A stretch of 64,000 bases of DNA, from contig OZ024854.1 in NCBI GenBank assembly GCA_964017155.1, positions 18,161,555-18,225,554 on the forward strand, written 5' to 3'. Positions 11,180 through 21,414 of the stretch are shown here, piece by piece; the stretch's first letter is position 1; each line of letters opens with the position of its first letter. The position numbers and the translations under genes were made by a program. The notes under the pieces are model-generated. The model did no database searches. It worked only from the letters and a program-made list of their open reading frames with translations, and was not told where the DNA came from. Source of the DNA: Oasisia sp. SBJ-2009. Lineage: Eukaryota > Annelida > Polychaeta > Sabellida > Siboglinidae.

Positions 11180-13811
11180 TTAGAGTGCAGTGGTTAAGAG
11201 ATGAACTAAGACATGTTCATGTGAATATGGCCTGTTAAAATTATCAGTAAATAAAAGGTGTCTAATCGAGTCGACAAGACCATCATTTGTCGCACTACTT
11301 TGGGGTACATGTTGATAATTAAAGGCTTGTTTACTGGGTGACTCGCCCATAGATACTACTCTATCCAACAGGGTTCCAGGTACCGTTTCACCATAACATA
11401 TAAAACGAGACAGTAAGTGCTGCATCAGTCGACGCGCTGGACTTTCCACTTTAAATATTCTACTATACAAGGATAAGACATTTCTATATACAATATCTTC
11501 GATCTTTTCAATATTTAGTGCTTTAAGTAAGGCTGTGTTGTGGGATAGTTTGCTTAATCCAAGACTTTGTTTAATTAATTTACCCTGTGCAGATTCAAGT
11601 CGACGCATTTGGATGGCGGTGCTGCCCATACACTCTAAACCGTATGTTAACGTTGGTTGACATATACATTTATAAATGTATGTCTGTCTGCATTTTGTTA
11701 GTCTGTTGGTGACATGACTGGCATTGTTACCACCCAGATTAAACACGTTGCCAAGTATATTAAGCGATTCTTCATTACATAGACATTTGTCACCAAGCCT
11801 CCACTTTGGGTCTTGGTATAACGGACACTTCCCAACAATCATGCATTTCGATTTTTCAATCCCAAATTTGAATGTCCACCTTTTACTATATGCATCACAT
11901 ACATCAATTAGGTTCTGTAGATCTTGAACATTAGTTGAGAATAGAGTAATGTCGTCGGCGTAAGCCATATAATTGTACAGTGTATCACCTATTCTGACGC
12001 CTGCGTCACAGTTATTCAAGTCTAATAAAAGTTGATTAATAAAAATGTTAAACAGATACGGCGAGAGAACGCTTCCTTGTCGTGTACCACGTGTTACATC
12101 AAACGGTTTACTATATGAACCGTTCCACTTAACTACAGCATTCAGCTTATCATACCAGTTATACAATAGTAACCACTCATGTACAGGTAAAACATGAATT
12201 AACTTTAGAAAAAGTGACACGTGACATATAGAGTCAAAACATTTTTCTGCATCAAGGGCGGCTACGAACACAGGGCTGTTTTGCGATTTAAAATAAGATG
12301 TAATATCATTTAGTAAGTTGGATGCAAATGCTGTACCTCGGTTCTCGCGGAATCCAAACTGAGTGGCAGATAAATCAGTATCTGGTAAGATCAGTGCTTC
12401 TACCATCTTAGTATGTATAGAGCTTAGAGTAATTGGCCGATAATTCTTTGCAATGTTCGCGTTAAGTGTAGATTTCTTTAGTATGGGAACAATTAAACCA
12501 GTAGTGAATAATGTAGGTACGCATGCCCTGGATAGTATAATAGTGTACAGTGATGCAAGCAGTGAACACAGTAACGATGATTTGCCATAAATAAGATGTT
12601 CAGCAGTTATACCATCGAGTCCCGGTGATTTATTTTTACTAAGTTTGGATATAAGCATGGCGACTTGATCCTGATGTACCTCATGTGTGTCCATCAAATA
12701 ACAATTATCACTATAATATTGCTCTACCATATGTTTGTCATGAGTTTGTTCAACAGTACATTCTGGTAAGGCTTGCATAACATCACCCTAGAATTCACCA
12801 ACATCTGTGGCAGGCACATAGAGATGATTTAACTTTTGGAATTCTTCGCTGTTTGATTACATTCCAGAATGCGGACAGTTTCCTGTTCTTTAACATAACA
12901 TTAAGTTTCTGGTGTTTATTGTTCACTGAGCGATCTACGCACTGCCGAATTCTACGTCGGAACACCTTTTTGATATATTTGTACGTTTCATACACTGCCC
13001 CGACACGAAGTCTATCATTGTCATTCCAAAGTCGCCACCAGAACCGTTTACGGTCTCGTAGGTGGCTGAGTTCAGGGCACCAATATGTTTTTGATTTGTT
13101 GCAGTGTTTCTGTTTGCACCCTGCTTCTGTCACAGCGTCGTGCATAGCATCGTTCAGTTGCACAACATAGGAATCGACGAGCCCCTGTACGGCATCACTG
13201 TCATCGTTAGCATCACACGTTAGAATATGCATAGTCGATAGCTTGCTGTGAAGGATATCGTGATACGTGTTGGTACACTCTAGGTTGTCCCATCTGCATG
13301 TGACACTGTGCGGGACATCAGTTGATAACACCGTGGGTTGACACTGTTCGCTGAGAACTCTGGTCTGTAGGCAGAGGGGCAAGTGATCGCTTACGTTATC
13401 AGCATGTCGCGGTATAATGTTGCAGCTCACAATGTTCTGAGATGTGGTCAGGCAGTGATCTATCCATGTGTAAGTGGCTGTCGAATCACAGAAATATGTA
13501 TATTGTACGTGTTGTGGATCGGTGAAGTCAGCGACACACAAATCATTGTCATTTATAAAATCATAGAGTATACTCGAGTGTGTGTTAAATCCGGGTAACC
13601 TGTACCAACGTCTATGTAACAGACGTCGTTTTGGAAATAGAGCATTGAGATCACCAATTATGTGTATCGGGCATATGGCTCCAAACTGTTCTATCACACT
13701 TTGTAACACATCAATTGTTTCAGCATAGCAGTCAGTCTGGTGAGCCTCCCCGTTGTAAAATGACATATAGACACATAAGACGATTTCAACAATATCTGAG
13801 TTGTTGCACAC
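11180..13811 (-). pseudogene. LINE B ORF2: truncated endonuclease and reverse transcriptase
   Basis: The frame enters in the middle of the endonuclease (IVLCVYMSFYNG, then IHIIGDLNALF and SDHLPLCLQ); the catalytic N-terminal strand that opens this domain in LINE A is gone, roughly 90 residues. The RT is mostly readable in another frame from about 12,778: SPGLDGITAEHL, NYRPITLSSIHTKM, AALDAEKCFDS, GTRQGSVLSPYLF and AYADDITLF. A frameshift near 12,835 and a TAG near 12,790 separate the two parts. It cannot encode a working protein. Confidence 0.88.
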
Positions 13812-13813
13812 TT

Positions 13814-15049
13814 TTACGCCAATTGTTCTTCGTTACAGTTGTTGTCACGTGATGGGCGCTTGAGCTGAAAGGGCTGATTCCTTCGACTTGGGTGGAATGG
13901 TCTCACTCGTATGTCATCAGGCCAGTTATCCCGGGAGAGAATGTGTTTAGCGTGGTGCGATGGCGCTGTCACTTTGTACGATTTCCAATCACGATGTTGG
14001 TTCTTTGAGGACACATCCTTGACGATGCAGCCAGTAACATTCATTTCGTCTAGGTGGGCTTTCAACTGCGCCTCGTCCGTGTCGCAATGTGCACCACTTA
14101 TGAATATGTGTGTAGTATCGCTGTCTGTGGTATGAGCTGCTGTCTGCTGACATTGGGGTGCAGACTTCAAGTTGCTAAGTGCAGCCTGGGCCTTGATTTG
14201 CTTAGCGATCGCGGTGTAAGTTGTAAGGCTACATTTGTTGTTCTCTTTGAGCAGTTTGCTTTGCTGTTCCTGCAGCTGGGATTCTGGTTGTACATGCTTC
14301 ACTTTTCTTCGATCACGTTTTGCCTTTTTGTTGAGCTTTTTGCGTTGGTGTCTTTGTGTCTGAAAGTTCTCTCCGTCCGATTCGCTTGTTGGCTCAGTAC
14401 ACGAAGGGACAACCGCTGGCGTTAGTTCCGTAGTTCCGTCTTCAGCACTTAGCAACACAGTAGTGACACTCTGGTTGTTGGTCGCATTTGTTGCTAATTG
14501 TGCGTGGAGCAGTGCATTGTCATTCTGAAGGATATTTACTTGTGTTTGAAGCGCCTTCATTTTTATATCAAAAGTGTTCATCGTTTGAATTAATACTTCT
14601 ATTTGAGCTATGACATGATGTGGTTGTTCAGTATGGGTTGTAGTCACATCTGTTTCTGAAATGTTGTCTTTGAAGATCTTTTCTAATTCTTTTGATGGAG
14701 TTTGATTGGATATGCTGAATCCAAGAAACCAGATGTCTTTAGCCGCTGTATGAGCTACTGTCCTTTGAACGGCTCGGCGATCTTTGAATTTAGGGAAATC
14801 GGTTTTAGCCATATTAGCAAGAGTGTTATGGATGCTACTCAGCACGTCCATGTCTAGCTCAGATATTGTTTCTAGTATGTCCTTCATTCCGTATTGGAAG
14901 ATGCGTTGTATTTCACTGATGAATAGTTCGTGAGGGTTGTCGTCGTGTGTTAAGTCATGGAGCGAAAACCTCTTGTCAATGGTTGACTCGTCATGTTTAT
15001 TGTCGGGCCGATTTGTTTGGTCGTCGCTTCCTTCGCCAAGCTGTGCCAT
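13814..15049 (-). CDS. LINE B ORF1 protein (411 aa)
   Basis: Open frame from ATG at 15,049. The N-terminal half is hydrophilic and helical-looking with a probable coiled coil around residues 155-185 (heptad-like MNTFDIKMKALQTQVNIL); then a Lys/Arg/Gln-rich stretch (KKLNKKAKRDRRKVKH) typical of nucleic-acid binding; then a C-terminal RRM-like region beginning HIFISGAHCDTDEAQLKAHL. Probably binds the element RNA as a trimeric or multimeric chaperone; this is inferred by analogy with LINE ORF1 proteins. It ends only three bases from the ORF2 frame because the normal junction has been deleted. Confidence 0.75.
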   Translation of the reverse strand: MAQLGEGSDDQTNRPDNKHDESTIDKRFSLHDLTHDDNPHELFISEIQRIFQYGMKDILETISELDMDVLSSIHNTLANMAKTDFPKFKDRRAVQRTVAHTAAKDIWFLGFSISNQTPSKELEKIFKDNISETDVTTTHTEQPHHVIAQIEVLIQTMNTFDIKMKALQTQVNILQNDNALLHAQLATNATNNQSVTTVLLSAEDGTTELTPAVVPSCTEPTSESDGENFQTQRHQRKKLNKKAKRDRRKVKHVQPESQLQEQQSKLLKENNKCSLTTYTAIAKQIKAQAALSNLKSAPQCQQTAAHTTDSDTTHIFISGAHCDTDEAQLKAHLDEMNVTGCIVKDVSSKNQHRDWKSYKVTAPSHHAKHILSRDNWPDDIRVRPFHPSRRNQPFQLKRPSRDNNCNEEQLA

Positions 15050-15417
15050 GTTCAGTGGAGCGTGACGCGCGGTGCGTTAGAGTTGATGTCAACAGACCCC
15101 TGCGGCGCTGACGCGTGACGATCGGCAAGACGCACCAGTATTCTGCCAAGCGTGTCTTAGGCCTACATACGTCACTGGTCTCACGTAGTATTGCGAAATA
15201 ACTGGATTGCGAAATCACCACCCACTGGGCGATATATGGTGGTATATTTACAGTCCTTACAAATATTGTCCGATTTGATGTTAAAAATATGTTTAAAATA
15301 TACACCAGTATCTGCAACCACTGTTCATTCAACTGGCCTGTGTCTGAGGAGCTTGAGATCGATCGTTATTCTTTCAAACAAGATATAATGGCAAGGCTCA
15401 ATTGTATACGTTGTGTT

Positions 15418-15545
15418 GTTGTCTGACGTCACATCACATAATTAGATTATTGTTGTCTGACGTCACATCACATAATTGTTGTTGTCTGAGTTGTCAAGTA
15501 GAGCCAAACATAGATTGTTGTTGTCTGACGTCACATCACATAATT
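15418..15545. repeat. tandem CRE-containing repeat
   Basis: Three copies of a roughly 34-base unit (GTTGTCTGACGTCACATCA, then CATAATTAGATTA), the last two separated by unrelated bases. Each carries a perfect CRE palindrome TGACGTCA, at 15,424, 15,458 and 15,526. Whether any CREB/ATF protein uses it is unknown; the nearest gene is a dead LINE. Confidence 0.85.
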
Positions 15546-16693
15546 AGATTAGAATAATATCAGATTCTAATCTAACTGCATCTTTGAACACAATAATATT
15601 TCAAAAAGATATTTTGGTATGAATAAATAAAAAAAAATATAATCTTTCTAATGTGGTTAATATCTAAATGTATAAGTTTATTTGAGTATCGTATCACTAA
15701 TATTGGCAAGTGAACGTGTGCTACACAGCGCGCTGTGCAGGCCAGAGCCGAGGTCACAGATTTGGTACCGTATTTGGAAATTTAAATGTGCCATAACTTT
15801 TTACTGCTTAAAGATATTTAAATTCTGTAAACGGTATCTTGTTACCTATTATACATACAATCGACATGCACCATTATAAACGTGGTAAATCTATTTTGAA
15901 TTTATTTTTGCCGGTGCCTAGTAGTGTGTCTGTCCTGGGGTCTGTGCCACACACGAAATCTGTATTTCATCGAATCCTTTTCTGAAGTGAAGGCATCTCA
16001 GTGTCACCACACAGTCGGGGCGCGATTCTATTGCAAACCTAAGTTACCATATTCTGGTGACCTAATTTTGTCTTGGTCGTCACAGTGATTAGCACAAGAA
16101 TGCGTGTACAGTTGTCAAGATGGTGTGTAGTGACTTTCACGGCTGCGCGTCTACTACTCAATTTTACATCAGCAATAGTACAAGTAGAGCCAAACTTGTC
16201 TTGTGCGACTTCTGTCATGAGCGACCAATCGTCTTGAACGACCGATTTCTTACGCACGGGTCGTTTGTGATTAAAATGAACAACTAGTACCAACAAACGC
16301 GACCACACATTGTTCAGCGACCGTTGTTTTCACCTGTTAGCAACGACTGGAAATGGTATTAAGTTAAACTGCGACATGTCATCGGTCAAGCATTCCGTAT
16401 GTCGTTCATTCAGCGTTAAATAATACATATTTAACATCACTGAAACGACAACATAGTATTCTTTACGATGTTATAAGTCTTCAAATATATCGTAATTTAT
16501 TTTGTGAATTATCTTTCGCGATTTAGCGAAAAAGCCGTAGCAAATCGAAACTCCGCACTTGTAAACAAATAGGAAAACCGAGCAACGACTGTAGGGCCTA
16601 AAGCGTGTTGATTTTTTAATATTGCTAGGAACAGACCATGTGCGTTACGAGCATAGCTTATTTTTAGCGCGTTGTCAGCGCTTCTTCCATGTA
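15546..16693. other. gene-free stretch
   Basis: No supported gene. A weak copy of the end of the 1398-1933 repeat is visible near 15,960-16,015. The ACTGA at 16,694-16,698 belongs to the Gypsy target duplication. Confidence 0.5.
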
Positions 16694-16698
16694 ACTGA

Positions 16699-16923
16699 TG
16701 AAACGTGTCGTCTTGGCCTGACATCTGTGTAGTCGGATTGTCCGACTCATCTCGCATTCATACGTATATGATTCGACACCAGAAGTACTGAACAAATCAC
16801 TTTATTATGATTACATGCGGAGAGAGGGATAACACTGATCGACCTCGAGTCTCGTCATCTTCCAAGACTGATCTCTTGGACTGCATATGTCGTTCTATGC
16901 ATTTACATTGGCATACCATCACA
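16699..16923 (-). repeat. 3' LTR of the Gypsy element
   Basis: 225 bp, TG...CA ends, followed on its outer side by ACTGA. It differs from the other LTR at two sites (tatatg versus tatctg near 16,768, and ccatcaca versus ccaccaca at the inner end). Confidence 0.95.
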
Positions 16924-16936
16924 TCCCTCTTTCTTC
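16924..16936 (-). promoter_or_regulatory. polypurine tract
   Basis: On the minus strand GAAGAAAGAGGGA directly precedes the 3' LTR, as expected for the primer of plus-strand DNA synthesis. Confidence 0.85.
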
Positions 16937-17040
16937 AAAACATAAAGACAAAATAACTAACTTACTAATGTCCGTATGTAAGAGAAATCAAATCATTATT
17001 CTAACTATTAGCCCTAATGTTCGTGTAAACTAGAACACAA

Positions 17041-18380
17041 TTACAGGTCCAATCGTTGTGGGCGTTTCACTCGTCTTCCGGAGCTAGTGTATTGTTCCGA
17101 TTGTGGAAGCTGGAAACGGACTGACTTCTTCTGGGGTAACACGGAGTTACACGGAGGTGGTACGACTTGCATGTCGTCTCTTCGCGTCAAGTCGTCTGTA
17201 TCGTCCACGTTGTCTTGTTGGAACGTATGTCGTTCAGTCGTCTCACGGAGGTGACGACGGTTACGCCTAAGGACATTGCCTGTCGGAGTCAAGACGTTGT
17301 ACGACCGCGGCTGTACATCAGTTGATATCACCTTGGCAGGCTGCCAGGTGTCTGTCTGAGTGTCTCTCACACGAACGTCCTGTCCGGGTATTAGCGGTGC
17401 AAGTGGTTGCATAGCTCGCTTATCATGGTTGAGACGTTGGATTTCTTGCCTCTCGGCGAGACGACGTCTGATTTCGTCTTTCGACCAGTGTTCATTTCTG
17501 ATGATCACGGGGAGGTTCGACTTGTACTTGCGGGCATTTAGCATCTCTGCCGGTGACGGTAAGTGGCTGTCGATTGGTGTGGATCTCAACGCGAGCAGTG
17601 CTTTCTGCGGGTTGGATCTCGACATAGCTGCCTTCTTCAGGGTATACTTCACCGTCTGAACTTGACGTTCGATGAATCCATTCGATTGTGGGAAGTGTGG
17701 GCTGGACGTTACGTGGTAGAAGCACCATTCGGCGGCGAAGTTTCGAAAAGCCTGACTGCTATAGTGTCCACCGTTGTCGCTCACAACCTTGCTTGGCGAT
17801 CCATTCTCCGCAAACACCTCACTCATCTTCGATATGATGCGGTCACTCGTCACCTTCCCCTCGACGCGGTAGACAAAAGGGAATTTCGAGTAATAGTCAC
17901 AGATGAGAAGATACGTGTCCTCTCGTATGGCAAACAGGTCTGTGCCGACGATCTGACACGGACGTGTCGGTAACTCATGCTGCATCAGCGGCGTCGCACT
18001 TCCTCATGATGTCGTCGATGTCCTTGTTGATCGACTTCCAGTAGACACAGGACCTCGCTCGTAGCCGGTCTTCTCTATGCCCTGGTGAGCCTCGTGCAGT
18101 TTGCTCAACACTTCCGCCTGTAGACTTAGGGGAATCACCAGACGGTCGCCCTTCATGATAAGACCGTCCTCAACTGCCAACTCGTCTCGGCATGACCAGT
18201 AGGGTCGCAACGGTGCAGCTAAGTGGCGTTGGCTATCTGGCCATCCATCCACGATGACGGCTCTCAGCGCACACAGTTCATCGTCGGCCTGTGTCGCCTC
18301 TCTGATCGACTGTAGCTTCTGCGTTGAAAACTGTACGAATGACACTTGTATGTCAAGGTCGATCTGCGTCGACTCGCTAC
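17041..18380 (-). pseudogene. Gypsy integrase region, broken by frameshifts
   Basis: The integrase coding part continues in three other frame segments: a linker and the His half of the HHCC zinc domain (HEAHQGIEK, in 18,345-18,070), a segment holding its Cys half (CVYWKSINKDIDDIMRKC), and a long frame 17,985-17,041. The last contains the catalytic core with DLF, VVSDNGGHY and GFIERQVQTVK, so the D, D and E residues are present, followed by a C-terminal region (VRDTQTDTWQPAKVI...). Frame breaks lie near 18,385, 18,062 and 17,990. The core is chemically complete, but the polyprotein cannot be read through. Confidence 0.9.
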
Positions 18381-21044
18381 TCAGTTGTCGGCCAGCATCA
18401 TTTGCTTTCCTGGCTTGTAGCGTAACACAAAGTCATACGGTTGTACTCGCAGGAACATTCTCTGTAATCTCTGCGGTGCTGCTGCAAGGTTCTTCAAGTT
18501 GATCATCTCGAGAGGTTTGTGGTCCGACTCGAGAACGAACGATTTTCCGTAGACATACACGTGGAACCTCTCGCAGCCGAAGACGACTGCGAGCATCTCA
18601 CGTTCAATGTTGGCGTATCGCTGTTCGCAATCACTAAGTGACTTGCTGGCAAACGCGATGGGCTTCCCGTGTTGAATGAGAACGGCGCCGAGTCCTCGGC
18701 TGGAGGCGTCGACCTGGATGACACTCTCAGCCTGTGGGTCGAAGTACGCAAGGGTCACTTCACGACAGATGAGAGACTTCGTCGCTTCAAACGCTGCGTT
18801 GTGAGAGTCCGTCCAGATGTATTCGGCGTCCTTCTTCACTAGATCACGCAGGGTTGCGGTTTTCTGCGACAGGTTTGGAATGAATGGCGACATGTACGTG
18901 GCTATGCCCAGAAATTCCTGAAGTTGTGCGACGTTTTGCGGTTCTTTCATTCGCTGGATGTCTGCGGCTCTGCCTGGGTCTGAACGTACGCCGTCTGCGC
19001 TGAATTCCAACCCGAAGAACTTCATGTTCGCCTGTTTGATGTCGCATTTATCAATGTTGAACACCAGCCCATGCTGCAGTGCTACTCTCATCAGGTTGTG
19101 CAGATGTTTGTCGTGTTCGGCTTCTGTCTTCCCGAACACACCCACGTCGTCAGCAATACCTATCGTTCCGGGGCACTTCTCAAGTATGCAGTCCATCCTC
19201 TCCTGGAGCACGTCTTGGCTGAGGTTCAGGCCAAACGGTAGTCTTCTGAAACAGTACCGGCCGAAGGGACTGTTGAACGTTGTCAGACGCTTAGACTCGT
19301 CGTCTAACTGCACGGACCAGTATCCGTGACGTGCGTCTACCTTGGAGAAGATCATTGACCCAGCAAGCTTGTGGGTAATTTCCTCCAAGGTCGGTGTTGG
19401 GTAGTGCGGACGCTTGATAGCTGTGTTCAAGTCTTTGGGATCCAAGCAGATGCGCAACTTTCCGTTCGACTTCCTGCTGTATACGATGCTAGATACCCAA
19501 TCTGTAGGCTCCTCGACCTTCTCGATCACCCCGAGTTCTACCATCTGGTTGATCTCATTCCTCACGTCGTATTTGATGTGGATCGGACATCGTCTGGGCG
19601 CATGTACGACTGGGGTCACAGCAGGGTCTAGTGTGATGTGGAACGTTTCGCGGAACTTTCCGATGCCCTTAAAACAATCTGGATACAGCCGCTGGAGATC
19701 TTCCTTCGAGTTCAACGGCGGTGGATGTTCGCTGACTGCACAGTTCAAGGTCACCAAGTTGAGCTTGCGGCAGGAAGGTAGTCCCAAGATCACTGGACCT
19801 GGTGTGTCAGCAACAAAGAACTCTGCTTCGTGTGTGGTTGTCTCATGCACACACTTCAGTCGCGTAGTACCGTACTGCCGGATCAATTGTCCGTTGTAGG
19901 CAGTTAGGATCGTGTCTCGATGCTCAAGGCTGCCTCGCACAGGTATTCCTTCTGTGTCGATGTTTGACGGGTACATGCGCTGGAACGTCCTCAGCGGCAT
20001 TACGTTACCCTGCGCACCTGTGTCGACCTTGACACGAAGTGTCGCTGGGATGTCAGGCCTGTCTTTCAGCGTGATCCTGAGAGTCGCATATACTTCGTCC
20101 CTCTCGACGGCGTTGATGTTGACGGTATTAAAGGCAAGCGGCTCGAAGTTGTCGCTGAGCTGATCGAATCTGGCGTCTTGACTGATGGAGTGGACACCAC
20201 CTCGTTGGCGCTCATCTCGGTTGGTCCTTCGTCTTGACCTAGCTCGGGATCTTGGTCGCCCAGAAGAGTGTCGTCTTCCTCCGGCGCCAGACGTCCAACC
20301 TGTAGCCTGCCGACATACTCGCTGCCAGTGATTGAGTTTCCCACACGCGTTACACCTACTGCCCTCTGCTGGACATCGATCTGTGGGCGCATGATGACGT
20401 CCACATTTTGTGCACGTAGGTGCCTCCTCTCGACGTCCGCTTGGCTCATGTGTTCTCCGCGACCGGCTGACGTGACTGATGCTGCTAGCGTCTCCTGAGA
20501 ACTGCTGCATGTTGGCCAGTGTTGCTTCATGCGTTCTAGCAACGTCCATCGCCGCGTCAAGTGTTAGTGTCTCATCACGGCACAGTAGCTTTTCTTGCAC
20601 TTTCCCGTGCCGGACACCCACTACTAACTGTTCGATCAACCTCTCCTCGGTTTCTGTAGTATCACGGAACTTGCATTTACGCGCCTGCGTCTTGCAGCGT
20701 GTCACAAATTCGTCAACTGTCTCAGAGCTCAACTGCCTGAATTTTTGCAGATGAAAACGGCTCAGCCTGTAATTAGACTTGGGTTCTATCAGAGCCTGGA
20801 ATTTAGCCCAAATGACCTCAACGTCTTTCTTATCAGTTTCACTGAGGTCCCACGTATTGTACATTCGCCGACCCTCCTGTCCTACCCATAGCAGGATGTA
20901 GGTCACTCGTTCACTCTGCCCTTTTTCAGCAAAGGGCCCACTGAAAATCAGTTCGCAATATTGACGGAATGAACGAAACTCCGTGGGTAAATCAGTGGCT
21001 AACCAGTTCATGCGGGGCGGCTCTATACCTGACAGATCACCCAT
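18381..21044 (-). CDS. Gypsy gag-protease-RT-RNase H polyprotein (887 aa)
   Basis: One uninterrupted frame from ATG 21,044. Gag occupies about residues 1-200, followed by two zinc knuckles: CTKCGRHHAPTDRC and the canonical CNACGKLNHWQRVC (CX2CX4HX4C), which bind the genomic RNA. The aspartic protease has VDTGAQGNVMP near residue 340 and the closing VILGLPSC. The RT has RICLDPKDLN, RLPFGLN and the catalytic GIADDVGVFG (IADD in place of YxDD, a form I recall from this Gypsy group). RNase H follows, with VDASSRGLGAVL and a late SDHKPLEM. It stops at LADN, exactly where the integrase linker should continue, because of a frameshift near 18,385. Gag and pol are fused without a programmed frameshift. 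Confidence 0.93.
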   Translation of the reverse strand: MGDLSGIEPPRMNWLATDLPTEFRSFRQYCELIFSGPFAEKGQSERVTYILLWVGQEGRRMYNTWDLSETDKKDVEVIWAKFQALIEPKSNYRLSRFHLQKFRQLSSETVDEFVTRCKTQARKCKFRDTTETEERLIEQLVVGVRHGKVQEKLLCRDETLTLDAAMDVARTHEATLANMQQFSGDASSISHVSRSRRTHEPSGRREEAPTCTKCGRHHAPTDRCPAEGSRCNACGKLNHWQRVCRQATGWTSGAGGRRHSSGRPRSRARSRRRTNRDERQRGGVHSISQDARFDQLSDNFEPLAFNTVNINAVERDEVYATLRITLKDRPDIPATLRVKVDTGAQGNVMPLRTFQRMYPSNIDTEGIPVRGSLEHRDTILTAYNGQLIRQYGTTRLKCVHETTTHEAEFFVADTPGPVILGLPSCRKLNLVTLNCAVSEHPPPLNSKEDLQRLYPDCFKGIGKFRETFHITLDPAVTPVVHAPRRCPIHIKYDVRNEINQMVELGVIEKVEEPTDWVSSIVYSRKSNGKLRICLDPKDLNTAIKRPHYPTPTLEEITHKLAGSMIFSKVDARHGYWSVQLDDESKRLTTFNSPFGRYCFRRLPFGLNLSQDVLQERMDCILEKCPGTIGIADDVGVFGKTEAEHDKHLHNLMRVALQHGLVFNIDKCDIKQANMKFFGLEFSADGVRSDPGRAADIQRMKEPQNVAQLQEFLGIATYMSPFIPNLSQKTATLRDLVKKDAEYIWTDSHNAAFEATKSLICREVTLAYFDPQAESVIQVDASSRGLGAVLIQHGKPIAFASKSLSDCEQRYANIEREMLAVVFGCERFHVYVYGKSFVLESDHKPLEMINLKNLAAAPQRLQRMFLRVQPYDFVLRYKPGKQMMLADN

Positions 21045-21166
21045 AGCTGCCTATTAATGGCAATGTCTATCACTTACGCAGTGAGAACACATCGGAGCTA
21101 GCCAGCGTCGACTCGACGGTGCCGCGTGCGTGTTGACCTATTTACGAATGTCGAAAGCGCCGGATT

Positions 21167-21184
21167 CAACCGTAGCTGCCACCA
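21167..21184 (-). promoter_or_regulatory. tRNA primer-binding site
   Basis: Directly after the 5' LTR the minus strand reads TGGTGGCAGCTACGG. The leading TGG pairs with the CCA end of a tRNA; which tRNA primes was not worked out. Confidence 0.75.
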
Positions 21185-21409
21185 TGAAACGTGTCGTCTT
21201 GGCCTGACATCTGTGTAGTCGGATTGTCCGACTCATCTCGCATTCATACGTATCTGATTCGACACCAGAAGTACTGAACAAATCACTTTATTATGATTAC
21301 ATGCGGAGAGAGGGATAACACTGATCGACCTCGAGTCTCGTCATCTTCCAAGACTGATCTCTTGGACTGCATATGTCGTTCTATGCATTTACATTGGCAT
21401 ACCACCACA
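21185..21409 (-). repeat. 5' LTR of the Gypsy element
   Basis: 225 bp and nearly identical to 16,699-16,923; it should carry the element's promoter. Followed on the outer side by the ACTGA target duplication at 21,410-21,414. Confidence 0.95.
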
Positions 21410-21414
21410 ACTGA

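Larger units (their letters stand above)
11180..15190 (-). mobile_element. LINE B: related, decayed non-LTR retrotransposon
   Basis: Minus-strand element with ORF1 (15,049-13,814) and broken ORF2 (13,811-11,180), same domain plan as LINE A and clearly related, but diverged. Upstream of ORF1 lies a CpG-rich leader to about 15,190. Three defects: the ORF1/ORF2 junction and the first part of the endonuclease are missing, ORF2 is frameshifted near 12,835 with a TAG near 12,790, and the 3' UTR and tail are absent because LINE A ends 31 bases after the ORF2 stop codon. Confidence 0.88.
16699..21409 (-). mobile_element. full-length Gypsy-type LTR retrotransposon
   Basis: A 4711-bp element on the minus strand. 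Two LTRs of 225 bp (5' LTR 21,185-21,409, 3' LTR 16,699-16,923), with TG and CA ends, differ at only two positions seen. The flanks carry the 5-bp duplication ACTGA at 16,694-16,698 and 21,410-21,414. PBS and polypurine tract abut the LTRs. The order is gag, protease, RT, RNase H, integrase, so Gypsy (Metaviridae-like), not Copia. Gag and pol up to RNase H are one open frame; three frameshifts break the start of integrase, so this copy is not autonomous although its LTRs are young. Confidence 0.97.

Noticed and set aside
16039..16308. 89-codon minus-strand frame next to the Gypsy element
   Set aside because: No similarity to env or other retroviral proteins; outside the LTRs, so not part of the element.
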